From Petrosia ficiformis (lineage: Eukaryota > Porifera > Demospongiae > Haplosclerida > Petrosiidae), in contig OX345645.1 in the NCBI GenBank assembly GCA_947044365.1, positions 1,339,856-1,403,855 of the forward strand: 64,000 bases of DNA, in the 5' to 3' direction. A program made the translations under genes and the position numbers. This document shows positions 38,501 through 49,773 of this stretch, piece by piece; the first letter of the stretch is position 1; every line of letters starts with the position of its first letter. Below the pieces are notes generated by a model. The model was not told where the DNA came from, did no database searches, and saw nothing but the letters and a program-made list of their open reading frames with translations.

Positions 38501-41500
38501 AGACATCAAGATGGTAGTCATTGTGGACAATTTGTAAATGAAGGTGACAGGTAAGGAAATAAAGTTACTATTTTTATAGTGGTTTTGTTCTGGGATCATA
38601 TTATTAGGGGGAGGAGAATAGCTTTACCTTCTCAAATAAAGTGCAGTACAAGGATTATTGAATGCTACACAAACAAAGTTTAAGGGAGGAATTATATTTT
38701 TGGGGGTGGAGGAGGAAATCCCCACTCCCTAAAGGCACACTGCTGTATAGACCCAGTTAAAAGATATGACTTGTTTATTCTATAATGAAAATTGTATATT
38801 CAGTGTAGTTTCTCTATAGGCAGGGGTGGGGAAAAATTGAGCTAACTATCGCACATTTTGGCCTATTTTCACTACTCTTGTCCAGCTCCCATGTACTTTG
38901 TATACAGTTTAGTTTCAATTTACTAAACATTCACTAGATTTATTGGACAATGTCCTGTATGACATGCCTGTTTCCATCACTGTCTATAGGCGTGTCCTCA
39001 TATCATTCATTGAATATTTTTTAATAGACTTTGTACAGAACACAAAAAGGTTCCAGAGCAGCTCAAAGCAATGTTGGGTTTAAGTCCACCAAAACGATTT
39101 CCTTGCGACGTAGAGAATATAAGATCTTTAAATGAAACTCCATCTTTTATTCAAACTGAGACACCTTGTAATCAAAAAGAAGACAATTCTCCTTTACCAT
39201 TTGAAGAACCGATGGAGGTGACACCAACAGATCTCCCTAATGTTACACCTCCTTGTTCTCCTGCTTTGGAAATAAAAAAAGTAACTCCAGCCTCCTTTAA
39301 AATTGAGCTTGCTAGTCTAAATAAAAAGGAAGAAGAAGTAGTAAGTCATGTTTTTTTATTTTCTATAAAATGACATTTAATTGCATACGATACCTCTTGT
39401 ACTCCATACCCAAAGGGAGGGAGGAACTGGTGTATGGAAAGTCAGGCAAGTGCTTTACCAACATTTGAGAGCTTCAATCATTGACAGTACCCTAAATACT
39501 TTTCCTGGTAACAGGAAGACCTCTCAGGTTGACTTTCTGGCTCTTTACAGTTTGCCTGAGCAAACCAAAACTGCTTCCTCCTTCCATTAACCATTTTTAC
39601 TTAACTGTATATAAACACTGTATCGCACCATCATTATCAGCTTGCATTCGAAGAAGACCTTTAGGTCAAAACTTTCCGTTTATTAGAATTATTTATCATG
39701 TTATTAAAACTCAAAACTTTTATTAATACAGCAAATAGCTCTAGTAGATACTGAATCACAATTATCTGATGTGTCTACTGAGTTGACTGAACTGGAGGAA
39801 AGACTCTCTCATTTATCATCTGTCAAAAAGGAACTCATTAATAAATGTGAAAAGGTTAGAAATATGAACATGTTATTTGACACTGGATGAGAATATCATG
39901 GTCACATGTGAAGTAATATTGTGATCAGTGTTTACATTGAAATACTCGCTATTCAGCCATTTTGTTGGGGAAGACAACTAAATCTCGTATCCAAGACGAC
40001 CAACTATTGTGCTTAACCTAATTACTTAATTCAGTTGAAGGTCATTCATGTCTCCATGGCTTAAGAAGAATGTTCATAATTTTAGTTTGGAAGGACCAAC
40101 AATCTTTTTACCTGCACCATTTTCATATAATTATCCTTCCTGTTCTTTTTTGTGTATGTCAAATTTCATTCCATTGCTTCATTATTAAGTTACAGTATAA
40201 TCATGTATTAACCTTATGACATTAAACTATACACTATATTACATATAAAGTCATCATATCCTAATTGTGAGGTCATCATGAATGTGAACAGACTTTACCT
40301 TCTTGTATAGAAAGGCTGAATAGTAAATGTTTAAATATCACAGTTTGATCAATAATGTATTTTCCATGTGGCTGATTTTCATATCCATGGTCACTTATAG
40401 CTTATATCGTACTGTACTGCAATACTAAAGATTTTCATTGTTATTTAACTACAAAATGTATTTGTTTGTTTGTTTCTCATAGCTCACCAGACAGTATCAG
40501 CAAGTATTATGTGAAAAACAAACCCTATTGCACAGTGAGTTACTGTATTATACAACAGAACCCAGGTTTAGCCGATTTTGTGTTAGGGAGGGTAATGTGA
40601 AGCACACTGCTCTTGGGTGTAGGGTATACTCCCCCTGGAAATATTGACCCTCTGAGGTTGTTTCTGGGGTTCCAGATGGCTTGTAGCTGAGATGTTGTTG
40701 CATGTTGAAATAAAAAATGATTCTGGTGGGTATGAACTGTATGATTACAAGGTTGTTTTTTTTAATTCCTGTAGCTAAATGTGTTACGAAATATATTCCT
40801 TCTTTGGTAAAGAAAACAGAATTAACCCCTAAAGATACATGTCTTCAAACTCCTGGAATGGATTCCTCAATGTCAAAGACTGATATCCATACTACTCCAA
40901 ATGATACCCATACTTCTCAGACTGATACCCATACTACTTCAAATGATACCCATACTACTCAGACTGATACCCATACTACTACAACTGATACCCATACTAC
41001 TCAGACTGATACCCATACTACTCCAACTGATACCCATACTTCTCAGACTGATAACCATACTACTCCAAATGATACCCATACTACTCAGACTGATACCCAT
41101 ACTACTCCAACTGATGCTCATACTACTCAGACTGGAGTTCGTCCTGTCTCATCTTCTCGTCATACAACACCTGAACCTTGTCTCCTTCCTCATCCCCATA
41201 TTCCTCAGACTGAAACCCAAATGTCACTACAGACTACTTTAAATTCTTCATTGCAAACTAGTCCACAGTCTCAAGATATGCATACTCAAACTGATTCAAA
41301 ATCTTCGATTCCCACAAGTAGCTCTTCCATAGACAAAGGTACTGTCGAGAGGTCTAAAGATAAGCATGTTTCAACATCAGAAAAATACGGCAGACAATCT
41401 AAGCATCCAGTGAGAACTGAGAATGAGTCTACAAATGGGATTGAGGGTAAAGACAGCAATATTAAAATTACATCTCAGATGAACAAAGCTGAAAACTCAA

Positions 41501-42602
41501 CTAAGAAAAGAATTAATGATGAAAAAACTTCTAGCGAGTCTAAGAGAAGTAAAAGAGAAGATAATAAGACTCAGACTGGTACCATCACTAAGACTGTTAG
41601 GAATGAGTCTCAAGGGGATGAAGTATTCTTTGAACCTCAATGTGATGATATCAATTCTTCTAATCAAACAGGTTCTATTTGTGGGTAACAAAATCATTCT
41701 CTTGGGAAATAATAATTTTGTCAAACGCTTAAATTTAAATACTAAATTTGATATACTGAAAGAGTAATTATAGCTCTACTTAGATTACAAATTTCAGGCC
41801 AAATAGCGAACATTTAAATACAAGTCAAATTATTATTTCCCAAGTAATGGGTTTTCTCATTCATCCATGGTTACTTCTAGCTGTCATCCTTTTGACTTTT
41901 TATGTGGTGTTAATTGATTATAGATCCTATTTCAAGAGTGAGTGTTGTACCTAATTTTGATTCTCATGATAACTCTGTGGTCTCAATGAAAGTGTTTGGA
42001 AACGAATTATATACTAGTTCATCAGACAAAACCACTAGGGCATATAACATCCAGGTGAGGGAAACAGACAACAGTGTTTCCCCTCAAGGGTAGTATCATG
42101 GTGTTCTTTCACCATTAAATTTTATGCTAAAAAAACACTGTTGCACTCCTCTACGCTTAATATTTACCCTGGGGGAAAACACTAGGACAGACAAACAGAG
42201 ATTATACATGAGCAGAGGTGTGGAAATATTGAGCTAGCTAGCTAGCTGGACATTTTGACCTATTTCACCACTCTTGTCTTGCTCCCCATAATGACATTCA
42301 TTAGAGCTATCAGACAATGTCCCTGTATGACTGGCTGTTTTCATACCTCTGTACTATTTTTAAAACTGATGGCTCTATGATCTAAATTCTGTTTCATAGA
42401 CGGGTGAAGTTATTCGAAGGTTCACAGATCATCAGAAGTCTGTCACATGTCTTGAGGTGAGTGTGTTTTTCTGTCTGACACATCTATGACGTATCTATCT
42501 ATCTATCAATCTATCCATCTATGATGTATCTATCTATTTATTTACTTGTATATCTATCCTTTGTAAAACTTATAATATTATCTATCTATCTGTCAATCTG
42601 AC

Positions 42603-42654
<52 letters not shown>

Positions 42655-45600
42655 CTATCTATTTACCTATCTTTCTATTTATATGTCCTATTATAATTAT
42701 TACTTAATAAAAATCTCACATCAAAATTGACGTCTATAGTTGTATCATAATCAAGAAGGGACATTCATATTGTCCGGTTCCAGTGACAGACTGATTAACA
42801 TGTACAATGTGAAGGTATTATACATCATAATCCCTACTAATGGTGCTTCTGCATGTAACAGGCATTGTATCAATCTAGGTGTTAAGGGTTGTATGGTGTT
42901 TTGTTACTATAAATAGTGTATGGGTTGTAGTTTGTTACTATTTATAATAGTGAAAGTTACGTGAAGAAACTACCATGTATATGTGACAATCTGTACGAGA
43001 ATGTGCATAGTATTAAACTATTATATTTGAGCTCTCGTTATGCAGCCATTATATATAAAAAGGTAACTAAATTTGGTATCTAGGCGAAGCAATAGTTGCT
43101 ATTCCTGAATACTTGTTTTATTTGCCTTTCTGTCAGAGTTTTTGATAGGTTTTGAAGCTTGGGCCAAATTGGCTCAAAAATGGTTAGTGTGTGCGCCATT
43201 GAGAACACATCTTGAGCCAATTAACAAAGAGTTAATGCTGCAATATAATCATAATTAACTGCGCCACTGGCCCAAAGAGAGAACTGTGCAGTGCCAAATA
43301 AGAAGCTCTTTGGGCCAATGGTGCGCCATATGAGCTTATCAAAACCACTGCTTCCTGTACAAAATGGCTGAATACTGAGAGTTTAAATATAAACATTTAA
43401 TCAATATTATTATTATTATCTAATTACTGATATTTAGTCTCATAATTATATTCTTTCTTAATTAGAACGGTAGACTGGTTGCTAAGTTCAAATGTGGTAC
43501 ACGAGTGATGTACCTTGCTGTGTGTGGTTTTTTACTGTTCATAGCTCAGCATTCTGGCAGCATTGCCATCATAAATTTAGAGGTTAGTAATTGTCATCAT
43601 TTGTGTCTGGCATTGTGAAAACCTGTCTTGTGGGTAATTTTGAACAAAGACTTGTATTTAAGACTTCATTATTCACCCATTTGTACCAGATGCCAACTTC
43701 ATTTGGTATCTAGAAGGAGCATTAACTGGTCTCCCTGGATACCAAATTTCATTGTCTTCCTGTACAAAATGGATGAATATACACCAAGTGCTTAAAGGTA
43801 ACCAAATTTTCAAAATTATTGTATGTCGCATGATTAGGCGTGGTTTTTCATTAGATCATTTTGTGTAGGAAGGCCAAATGATATCCAGGAAAATCCAATG
43901 GTATACAGGGAGATCCAATGGTATCCAGGAAGATCAACTATTGGTCTCCCTGTATATGGAATATCATGGGCTTCTGGATACAAATGGCTGAATGTATTTG
44001 TTAAATTTCACAAAGCCAGTTATTTCAACTCCCATTTTATATTATTACCTGCAAATCAGACAATCTTTTCTTCCTTGTAGCTTAAACGTCTTGTTGGAAA
44101 ACAAGTTTGTCATGAACCAAACAAGCCTGTCAGTTGTGTTGCTGTTACTGAATCTTTTCTCTTCACAGCTGCTTATGATTATACTATTGCTTGTTGGAAT
44201 ATAAAGGCAAGAAGTCTTTTAATTACCAGCTGTAGAATATGACTTTTAAGACCAGGCTTTCATACAGGGTTTTTTGTTAGAGAGGGGAAAGAATCAAACG
44301 TGTGAAGCTCACTGCTTCTGAAAGGTTCTGGGATATGCTTTACCCACGAAATGTTTTAAGTCCGAGGTGGCTTCTGGAGTCCAGAAGGGTTGTAGCTGAG
44401 TTGTTGTTGCATGTGGAAGTAAATTTGGCCTGAAATCTAGGGGTATTACTCTTCTCTCCCGCCTTGCAGCACTGTATGAATCTCTGAACACTGTACTGAG
44501 AACTAACTACATACTAAAATTTTATATTATAAAGTATAAAATATGCTTTTTTCTTTTTTTTGCGGTACTTAGTATTTTTCAATTGACTGACTTAAGAATA
44601 ACAATTCTTTTGTTTGTTGTAGGATTTGATGTCTACTGGACGTCTGAGCAAGCATTGTAAAAAGATCAAAGAACTTTCCACATTTCATAATACAGTCCTT
44701 TGTCTAAAGGTTCCCTACTTTCATAATTATACGCACATAACACTGTTAGCAGCTGTTCAGTTTGAAATACTCATTTTATTATAGGTACATAATGGTTTAC
44801 TATTTTGTGGATCTGCTGACAAAACTGTGCAAATTTTTGACATCAAGGTATATGTATATGATTATCTTTAATTTCAAATCCTCATTCTTGTGTTTACTAG
44901 ACTTGGGAACGAGTCCACTGTTTGACATGTCACTCGGGTGCAGTCAGTGCTATAGAAATTATGGGCAAAGTTCTAGTTACTGCATGTTTTGATAAAATGA
45001 TTCGTTGCTTCGACTTAGAGGTACAAACAAATACATTACATTTGAATCGATTGTCTTGTGATTGTATCTGTTTGGGGTATTCAGAGATTGCAGCTGTTAC
45101 AAGTGTATGGTGGACACATGGATATGATTTTCTCTCTGGCAACTCACAATGGTGTAGTAAGTGTGATATGATATTTTAATATTAAAAATCTGATTACTAA
45201 TCCTTAGATATACAGCGGATCCAGACATGGATCGGTACAGGGTTTTATTCTTGATTTGACAAAATTCCATGAATGCAAGGTATAATATATGTGTAAATTA
45301 TATCACCTGTGTTTGCGAAAATCAACAATTAGGAGGATGCAATTTTTGATCAAATGCTCGGTATTTTGGCATTTTGTTATATAGCAAATGAAATTGGGTA
45401 TCCAGGAAGATCAGACTTCTTGATAAAATTCACTGGCTTACTGTCACCAAATAAATTTGTAAATTTGTAAATTTGTAAATTTGATTGGAAATGATTCCTG
45501 AAATGGTCAATTTTTACAAATACAGCAGGTCACATGATCTATCCATAGACATATTTAAGGCTGAACAGAATTGAAAACATGCCATTATGTTATTTATGTA

Positions 45601-46470
45601 ATTTGAAATGATAAATGACTGATGTACACACAAAGTTGTACTACTTGCTAAACAAGGGTGTGGAAATATATTGACTCAACTGCTGGACATTTTGACATAT
45701 TTTCAATACTCTTGCCTTTGTATACAATAGTTCAGTTTCAGTTCACTAGAAATTCACTAAAAGTCATTCATGTTCACCATGACCTCAGAAAAATGTTTAT
45801 AACTGTAGTTTGGAATGTCCAAGAATGTTTTTACCTGTACCATTTTCATATAATAGTTCTTCCTGTTCTTTTTTGTGTATGTCAAATTTCAATCCATTGC
45901 TTCATTATTGAGTTACAGTATAATCATGTGTTAACCTTATGACATTAAATACATTACATATAAAGTCAATTTTGAGGACATCTTGAATGTGAATGACCTT
46001 TAGACTTATCAGACAATATCCTGAAATTAATGACTGACTGACTGACTGACTGACTGACTGACTGACTGACTGACCAACTGACCAACTGACTAACTGACCG
46101 ATCGATCGACCGACTGTTTCCATACCACTGTTAAATACAAACTTTCAATATTTTCTAGTGGAGAGCATGTGGACTTCATTTTGGTATTTTAGATCACCTC
46201 CGGGAACACATAAAAGGTTTGGATTTATATTAATGAGAACTAGTACTCTAATTAATACTAAATTATTTCTTATTAGTACATAGAACAGTTTCTTCAGAAT
46301 GTAAATGGGAAGGCTGTAATGAACTTGGACCTTTTTCTGACTGGGTAAGTATCACATATCTGCTAATTTATGTTTGTATGTAATACATGAATGTAATTTT
46401 AATTCCTGTCTATCTGTTTCTCATATTACAGCTGTTACATGTGCAAAAACATATACTGTTAGAAACATAA
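29525..46470 (+). CDS. ZNF106: Zinc finger protein 106 homologue (ZNF106; C2H2 and WD40)
   Basis: 22 exons, 2325 residues: 29525-29584, 32325-32386, 33137-37268, 37707-37756, 38347-38550, 39028-39340, 39732-39854, 40483-40534, 40775-41671, 41924-42054, 42400-42456, 42740-42814, 43466-43582, 44081-44206, 44623-44709, 44785-44847, 44901-45020, 45085-45156, 45208-45279, 46159-46216, 46277-46344, 46432-46470. All phases close. Two N-terminal fingers (C9, C12, H25, H31/H32; C46, C49, H62, H68) match the start of vertebrate ZNF106. The middle is Ser/Thr/Pro-rich with repeats. I-K-Q-E-P is a conserved sumoylation-type site. WD40 repeats span about residues 1965-2270, and two C2H2-like fingers end the protein (C-x4-C ... 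H-x3-H), as in vertebrates. Vertebrate ZNF106 is a nuclear RNA-binding protein; function here is inferred. A polyadenylation signal lies at about 46510. Confidence 0.88.
30342..31662. repeat. 91-bp tandem satellite in ZNF106 intron 1
   Basis: About 14.5 copies of a 91-bp unit (starting near ACAAGCTGATGTTAAGGGGC). Copies differ mainly at CCTTATGCAAGTAATAATTG versus CCTTGTGCAAGCAATAATTA. The two types alternate at the left end, which gives a 182-bp higher-order period. The short overlapping frames in every unit are a by-product of the repeat. Confidence 0.95.
31785..32205. mobile_element. MITE with 19-bp perfect terminal inverted repeats
   Basis: A 421-bp element whose ends are CAGACTTGGGTCAAATACA and its exact reverse complement. 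The body consists of runs of ACAAATACAAATACTG. A TIR starting CAG suggests a hAT-type parent. A clean 8-bp target duplication is not visible; ACACTAT occurs on both sides but offset. It lies in ZNF106 intron 1. Confidence 0.82.
34905..36255 (+). repeat. 36-residue coding repeat array in ZNF106 exon 3
   Basis: Twelve copies plus one degenerate copy of a 108-bp unit that encodes V-M-T-K-T-A-G-P-S, then S-K-T-P-T-P-L-I-V-P-K-P and T-S-T-G-N-Q-T. Units are almost identical in DNA, including synonymous sites, so the array is young or homogenised. A second coding array follows at 36608-36840 (N-E-P-V-S-S-M-T), and a third lies at about 40886-41130 (T-D-T-H-T-T-P). Confidence 0.93.
40036..40297 (-). 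mobile_element. MITE copy in ZNF106 intron (empty site for the hAT insertion)
   Basis: Reverse-orientation relative of 28151-28695 without the hAT-like insertion: the junction reads CTTATGACATTAAACTATAC, with a single copy of the target octamer. It lies between exons 39732-39854 and 40483-40534. Confidence 0.8.
42488..42680. repeat. (ATCT)n microsatellite in ZNF106 intron
   Basis: Degenerate ATCT tetranucleotide tracts in the intron between exons 42400-42456 and 42740-42814. Confidence 0.9.
45761..46005 (-). mobile_element. MITE copy in ZNF106 intron
   Basis: Reverse-orientation relative of 28151-28695 with both ends recognisable (GTTCACCATGACCTCA and GACATCTTGAATGTGAATGA), followed directly by a microsatellite. 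Confidence 0.75.
46022..46110. repeat. (GACT)n microsatellite
   Basis: About ten GACT units followed by degenerate GACC/GATC units, just before ZNF106 exon 46159-46216. Confidence 0.92.
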
Positions 46471-46539
46471 TTATATATAAACATCAATTTTAATAATAGT
46501 TATTAATTTTAATAAAACTATCTCTAATCGTGATCTCGC

Positions 46540-46805
46540 CTACATGCACACGGCACTAATTCAGTGCACTGCACTGAGTTGGGCCGGGGTGGTACCGAGT
46601 AGACTCGTACTCGGAGTAGTGCTTGTGCAAGTTGTGCTGCCAAGTTGTGCACGACTCAATGGGGAAAGTATATAAATGATGGAAAACCTTTCATAAAGCC
46701 AGCCACAAAGAAAACTTAGAGAAGCCTAAAGGACGATAAAGAGATTTCTTCAGAGAACTGTTTTTCCGGTTATAATTCCTAATTTTTCATCAACAGTAAA
46801 TCGAA
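46540..46805 (+). promoter_or_regulatory. Metallothionein promoter and 5'UTR
   Basis: A TATA box (TATATAAA, 46669-46676) lies 130 bp before the metallothionein ATG. One metal-response-element core fit (TGCACAC, consensus TGCRCNC) is at 46545-46551, and several palindromic or repeated GTGCA motifs fill 46560-46655 (CAGTGCACTG; GTGCAAGTTGTGC). TATA plus MRE is the usual metallothionein arrangement. The single MRE match may be chance. Confidence 0.65.
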
Positions 46806-47630
46806 ATGGCCTCTACTACCCCTGATTGCACTAAATGCTGCAGTAAGTATTCTTATAAATTATATATTATATATATATATATTATTCATAATTTGTGTCT
46901 TTCTTCCTTTCCCAAGTTGGCTGTATATGTGTTCCTGAGTCTTGTAAGTGTGTAGAAGATTGTAAGAGCAATTGTTGTCCATGTGTGTGTTCTGGTTGTA
47001 AAGGAGATGCCTGTACCTGTGGTGACAAGTGTCGTTGTACTAAAGAGTGTTGTGCTGGTTGCAGACCATCCACATGTACTACATGCGGTAAGTATATAGT
47101 AAATTCGTGTGCACTCTGAAATCACACTACCTTATTGCGGTCTCTCAGTGTACATAACGAGTTATTGTCTTGGGAAATATCCTCCCTTTTGGGTTAGCAA
47201 GTTATGCAGTGCACAGTTTAGTTTCCATTCTAAAGTTACTTTTGTATGGCGTTGAACCATAAATGTGTGATAATAAGCTTCTGTAAACAGCTGGAAAAAA
47301 GCGAAGTGGCTGCTGTTTATTGAGAGGTGGGAGAATATATAATAAACTGTAACTGTTTCAGACATGGATGGAGAGCATAAGGGTGATCTCTATGAAAATA
47401 GTGATGCTTATATGTCCACAATTATTAATGTTATTTACTATTCACTGTTTTCCTTCTTGTTTCTCATAGATTGTTGCTGTGGTCCTTTATGTAAGTGCAC
47501 AGAAGACTGTGGTGGGAAATGTTGCCCATGTATTTGCCAGGGTTGTCCAGGCAAAGGCAAAGGCCAATGTGTTTGTGGAGATAAATGCAAGTGTGACAAG
47601 GAATGCTGTGCTGGATGCCGTGCTAAATAA
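46806..47630 (+). CDS. Metallothionein-like cysteine-rich protein, two domains
   Basis: Three exons (46806-46842, 46917-47087, 47470-47630), 122 residues, phases consistent, GT-AG introns. The mature sequence is about one third cysteine in C-x-C, C-C and C-x-x-C arrangements. The two halves repeat one pattern: C-K-C-x-E-D-C, then C-C-P-C, then C-G-D-K-C and C-C-A-G-C. Exon 2 encodes one half and exon 3 the other. Metallothioneins bind Zn, Cu and Cd through thiolate clusters; two repeated halves fit a two-cluster protein. At 122 residues it is about twice the common length. It lies between the ZNF106 end (46470) and the convergent sphingomyelinase gene (stop at 47778). Confidence 0.85.
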
Positions 47631-47777
47631 GTGTTGCCCGGACAACAACAACAAACATTTAATGTATAATAATTATATTTAAAATTTTAATCCTCTTTTA
47701 TAGTTACGTTATAAATCAATATTGTATATATTAAATTAGAAATTGGTTAGCCACACTTATTAGCAATGTAATTATTA

Positions 47778-49742
47778 TTAGTTGAATGGTAAACAGTTTT
47801 TGGAATTGATGTGTTTAACTCCACATAAAATTTCTCTGCGGCATTTTTCGTCACAGTCAATGGGTTTACTTCGAACAAACATGTTGTAGTAAAATTTCTT
47901 AATCAATTCGTCATACTCCTCGAACCTAAGAGTACAGAGTGAACAATAAAACCAAGAATAAACATTATTATTTACCTTTCAACAAGAGCACCCCAGGAGG
48001 TTGGAGATATATCACGCAGGGAATATTCAGTTGTTGCTGTATATGACAATTGAAATGATGGCTTCTTTCCACTTTTTTTCATTTCTATGAATAAACAATA
48101 ATCATTTTAAAACTGAAAAAGCATGTAGGAATATCAAAACTGAAAAAAAGCTCAGAAACAAGATTGGGATCTTGGCAACAAAATTAAACTAACCACATGA
48201 CAAACCGTAAGCTCTCCAGGTGTTATGTGGGTTAATTTTGTTGCTTGTTTCTGTGTATGTAGCTTTTCCATTATTCCTAACTAGTTTCACAGGCCCAGAC
48301 TCATGCCAGGGATCGGAGTCTGGTCCAAATCTAACCATTTGCTTTTGTTAAATTTAGAAAATATTGTTCATAATCCATCAATTGATAGGTTGTTCTGTCC
48401 ATGGAGTATACTCTGAAAGATGGGTTAATGTGTCCCTCGGTTGTCACTGATGGTGAAATCAGAACTACGCCATGTATTCCAGTACTGTCTTGAACCTATT
48501 CAAACATAAGCACTTATATTATGGACATGTACATACACAGAACAGATACGCAATCAGACATGTGCAGTTTGGTATTTGTGTACATGTATCCAGATTAGTG
48601 ATCTACAATAATTTCTAATAATTTTACTGAGTACAGTTTATAACTCACTAGCTCGAACTGATCACGATGTGTATGGCCTGATAGAATACCCACAATAGAA
48701 TCTTTGTACCTCTTTGTCAGGTTATAAATCAAGCTTCCATAGGAATGTATACTATCTCTAATGCCCGGTGGAACATGAGTTAAAAGAAGAACCTGGTTTA
48801 GAAGAGATAGTACTAATAAGTAGTGTTGTACCTATACTGGTATAGGTAAATTATAGGTGTCTATACCATGGTATAGGTAGATATAGGTATAGGCAAGTAG
48901 TATAGGGTAGATACAGATACTTTACAGACCAAGCTTTGAAACTACAGTTTTACTGTAGGAAAAGATTGATACAACAGTCATAATCATTTTTTGGGAGCTA
49001 TTTCCATCTTTTCTAGTAGTTTGTGAGTTTCATTTTCCAAGTGCTAAAAATTAGTGATGCATATGAACATATACTCGAAAAAGGAGTGAACACATTATTT
49101 ATGTAGGTATAGGTAGGTATAGGTATAAGCAGTTTTAGTTGCCTATAATATCTGTATCTGAATTATAGGCAAACCTAGTATAGGTACAACACTACTAATA
49201 AGTCATACTCTATGTATTCCACAAATTACCTTTTCATCATCTTTCTCAGCTTGTAAAAACGTTTTCTCTAACCACTCAATGTGCTCAAAATAGTAACGGT
49301 TTTTGTTATTGAGTAGTGTGTAGAAGTTCAATGCATACCTACACATGTATGTATAAAAGATGAGCTATCAACAAAGGGTCGGATATACTGTTTTTAGGAT
49401 GATAATCACACTGATTGTATGCAGCATTTATTATTGTATTGTCATGGTAACGAATACAAGTGCTGTCAAGAGAGTTGTAAAACAGCAGATATTTCAATCA
49501 ACTTGGTAAAACAATAGTTTATCTTAGTGCTTAGTGCTGAAAGTTGTAATTCCATAGAAATCACAATGCTTGTAATCACAGCACAGTCTACCTACACACA
49601 CAACACCACACGTATACACACATACATATACATACATACATACAAACGTACACACACATACATACATACATACATACATACATACATACATACACACATA
49701 CACACATACATATATATATACACACATACACACATACATACA

Positions 49743-49773
<31 letters not shown>

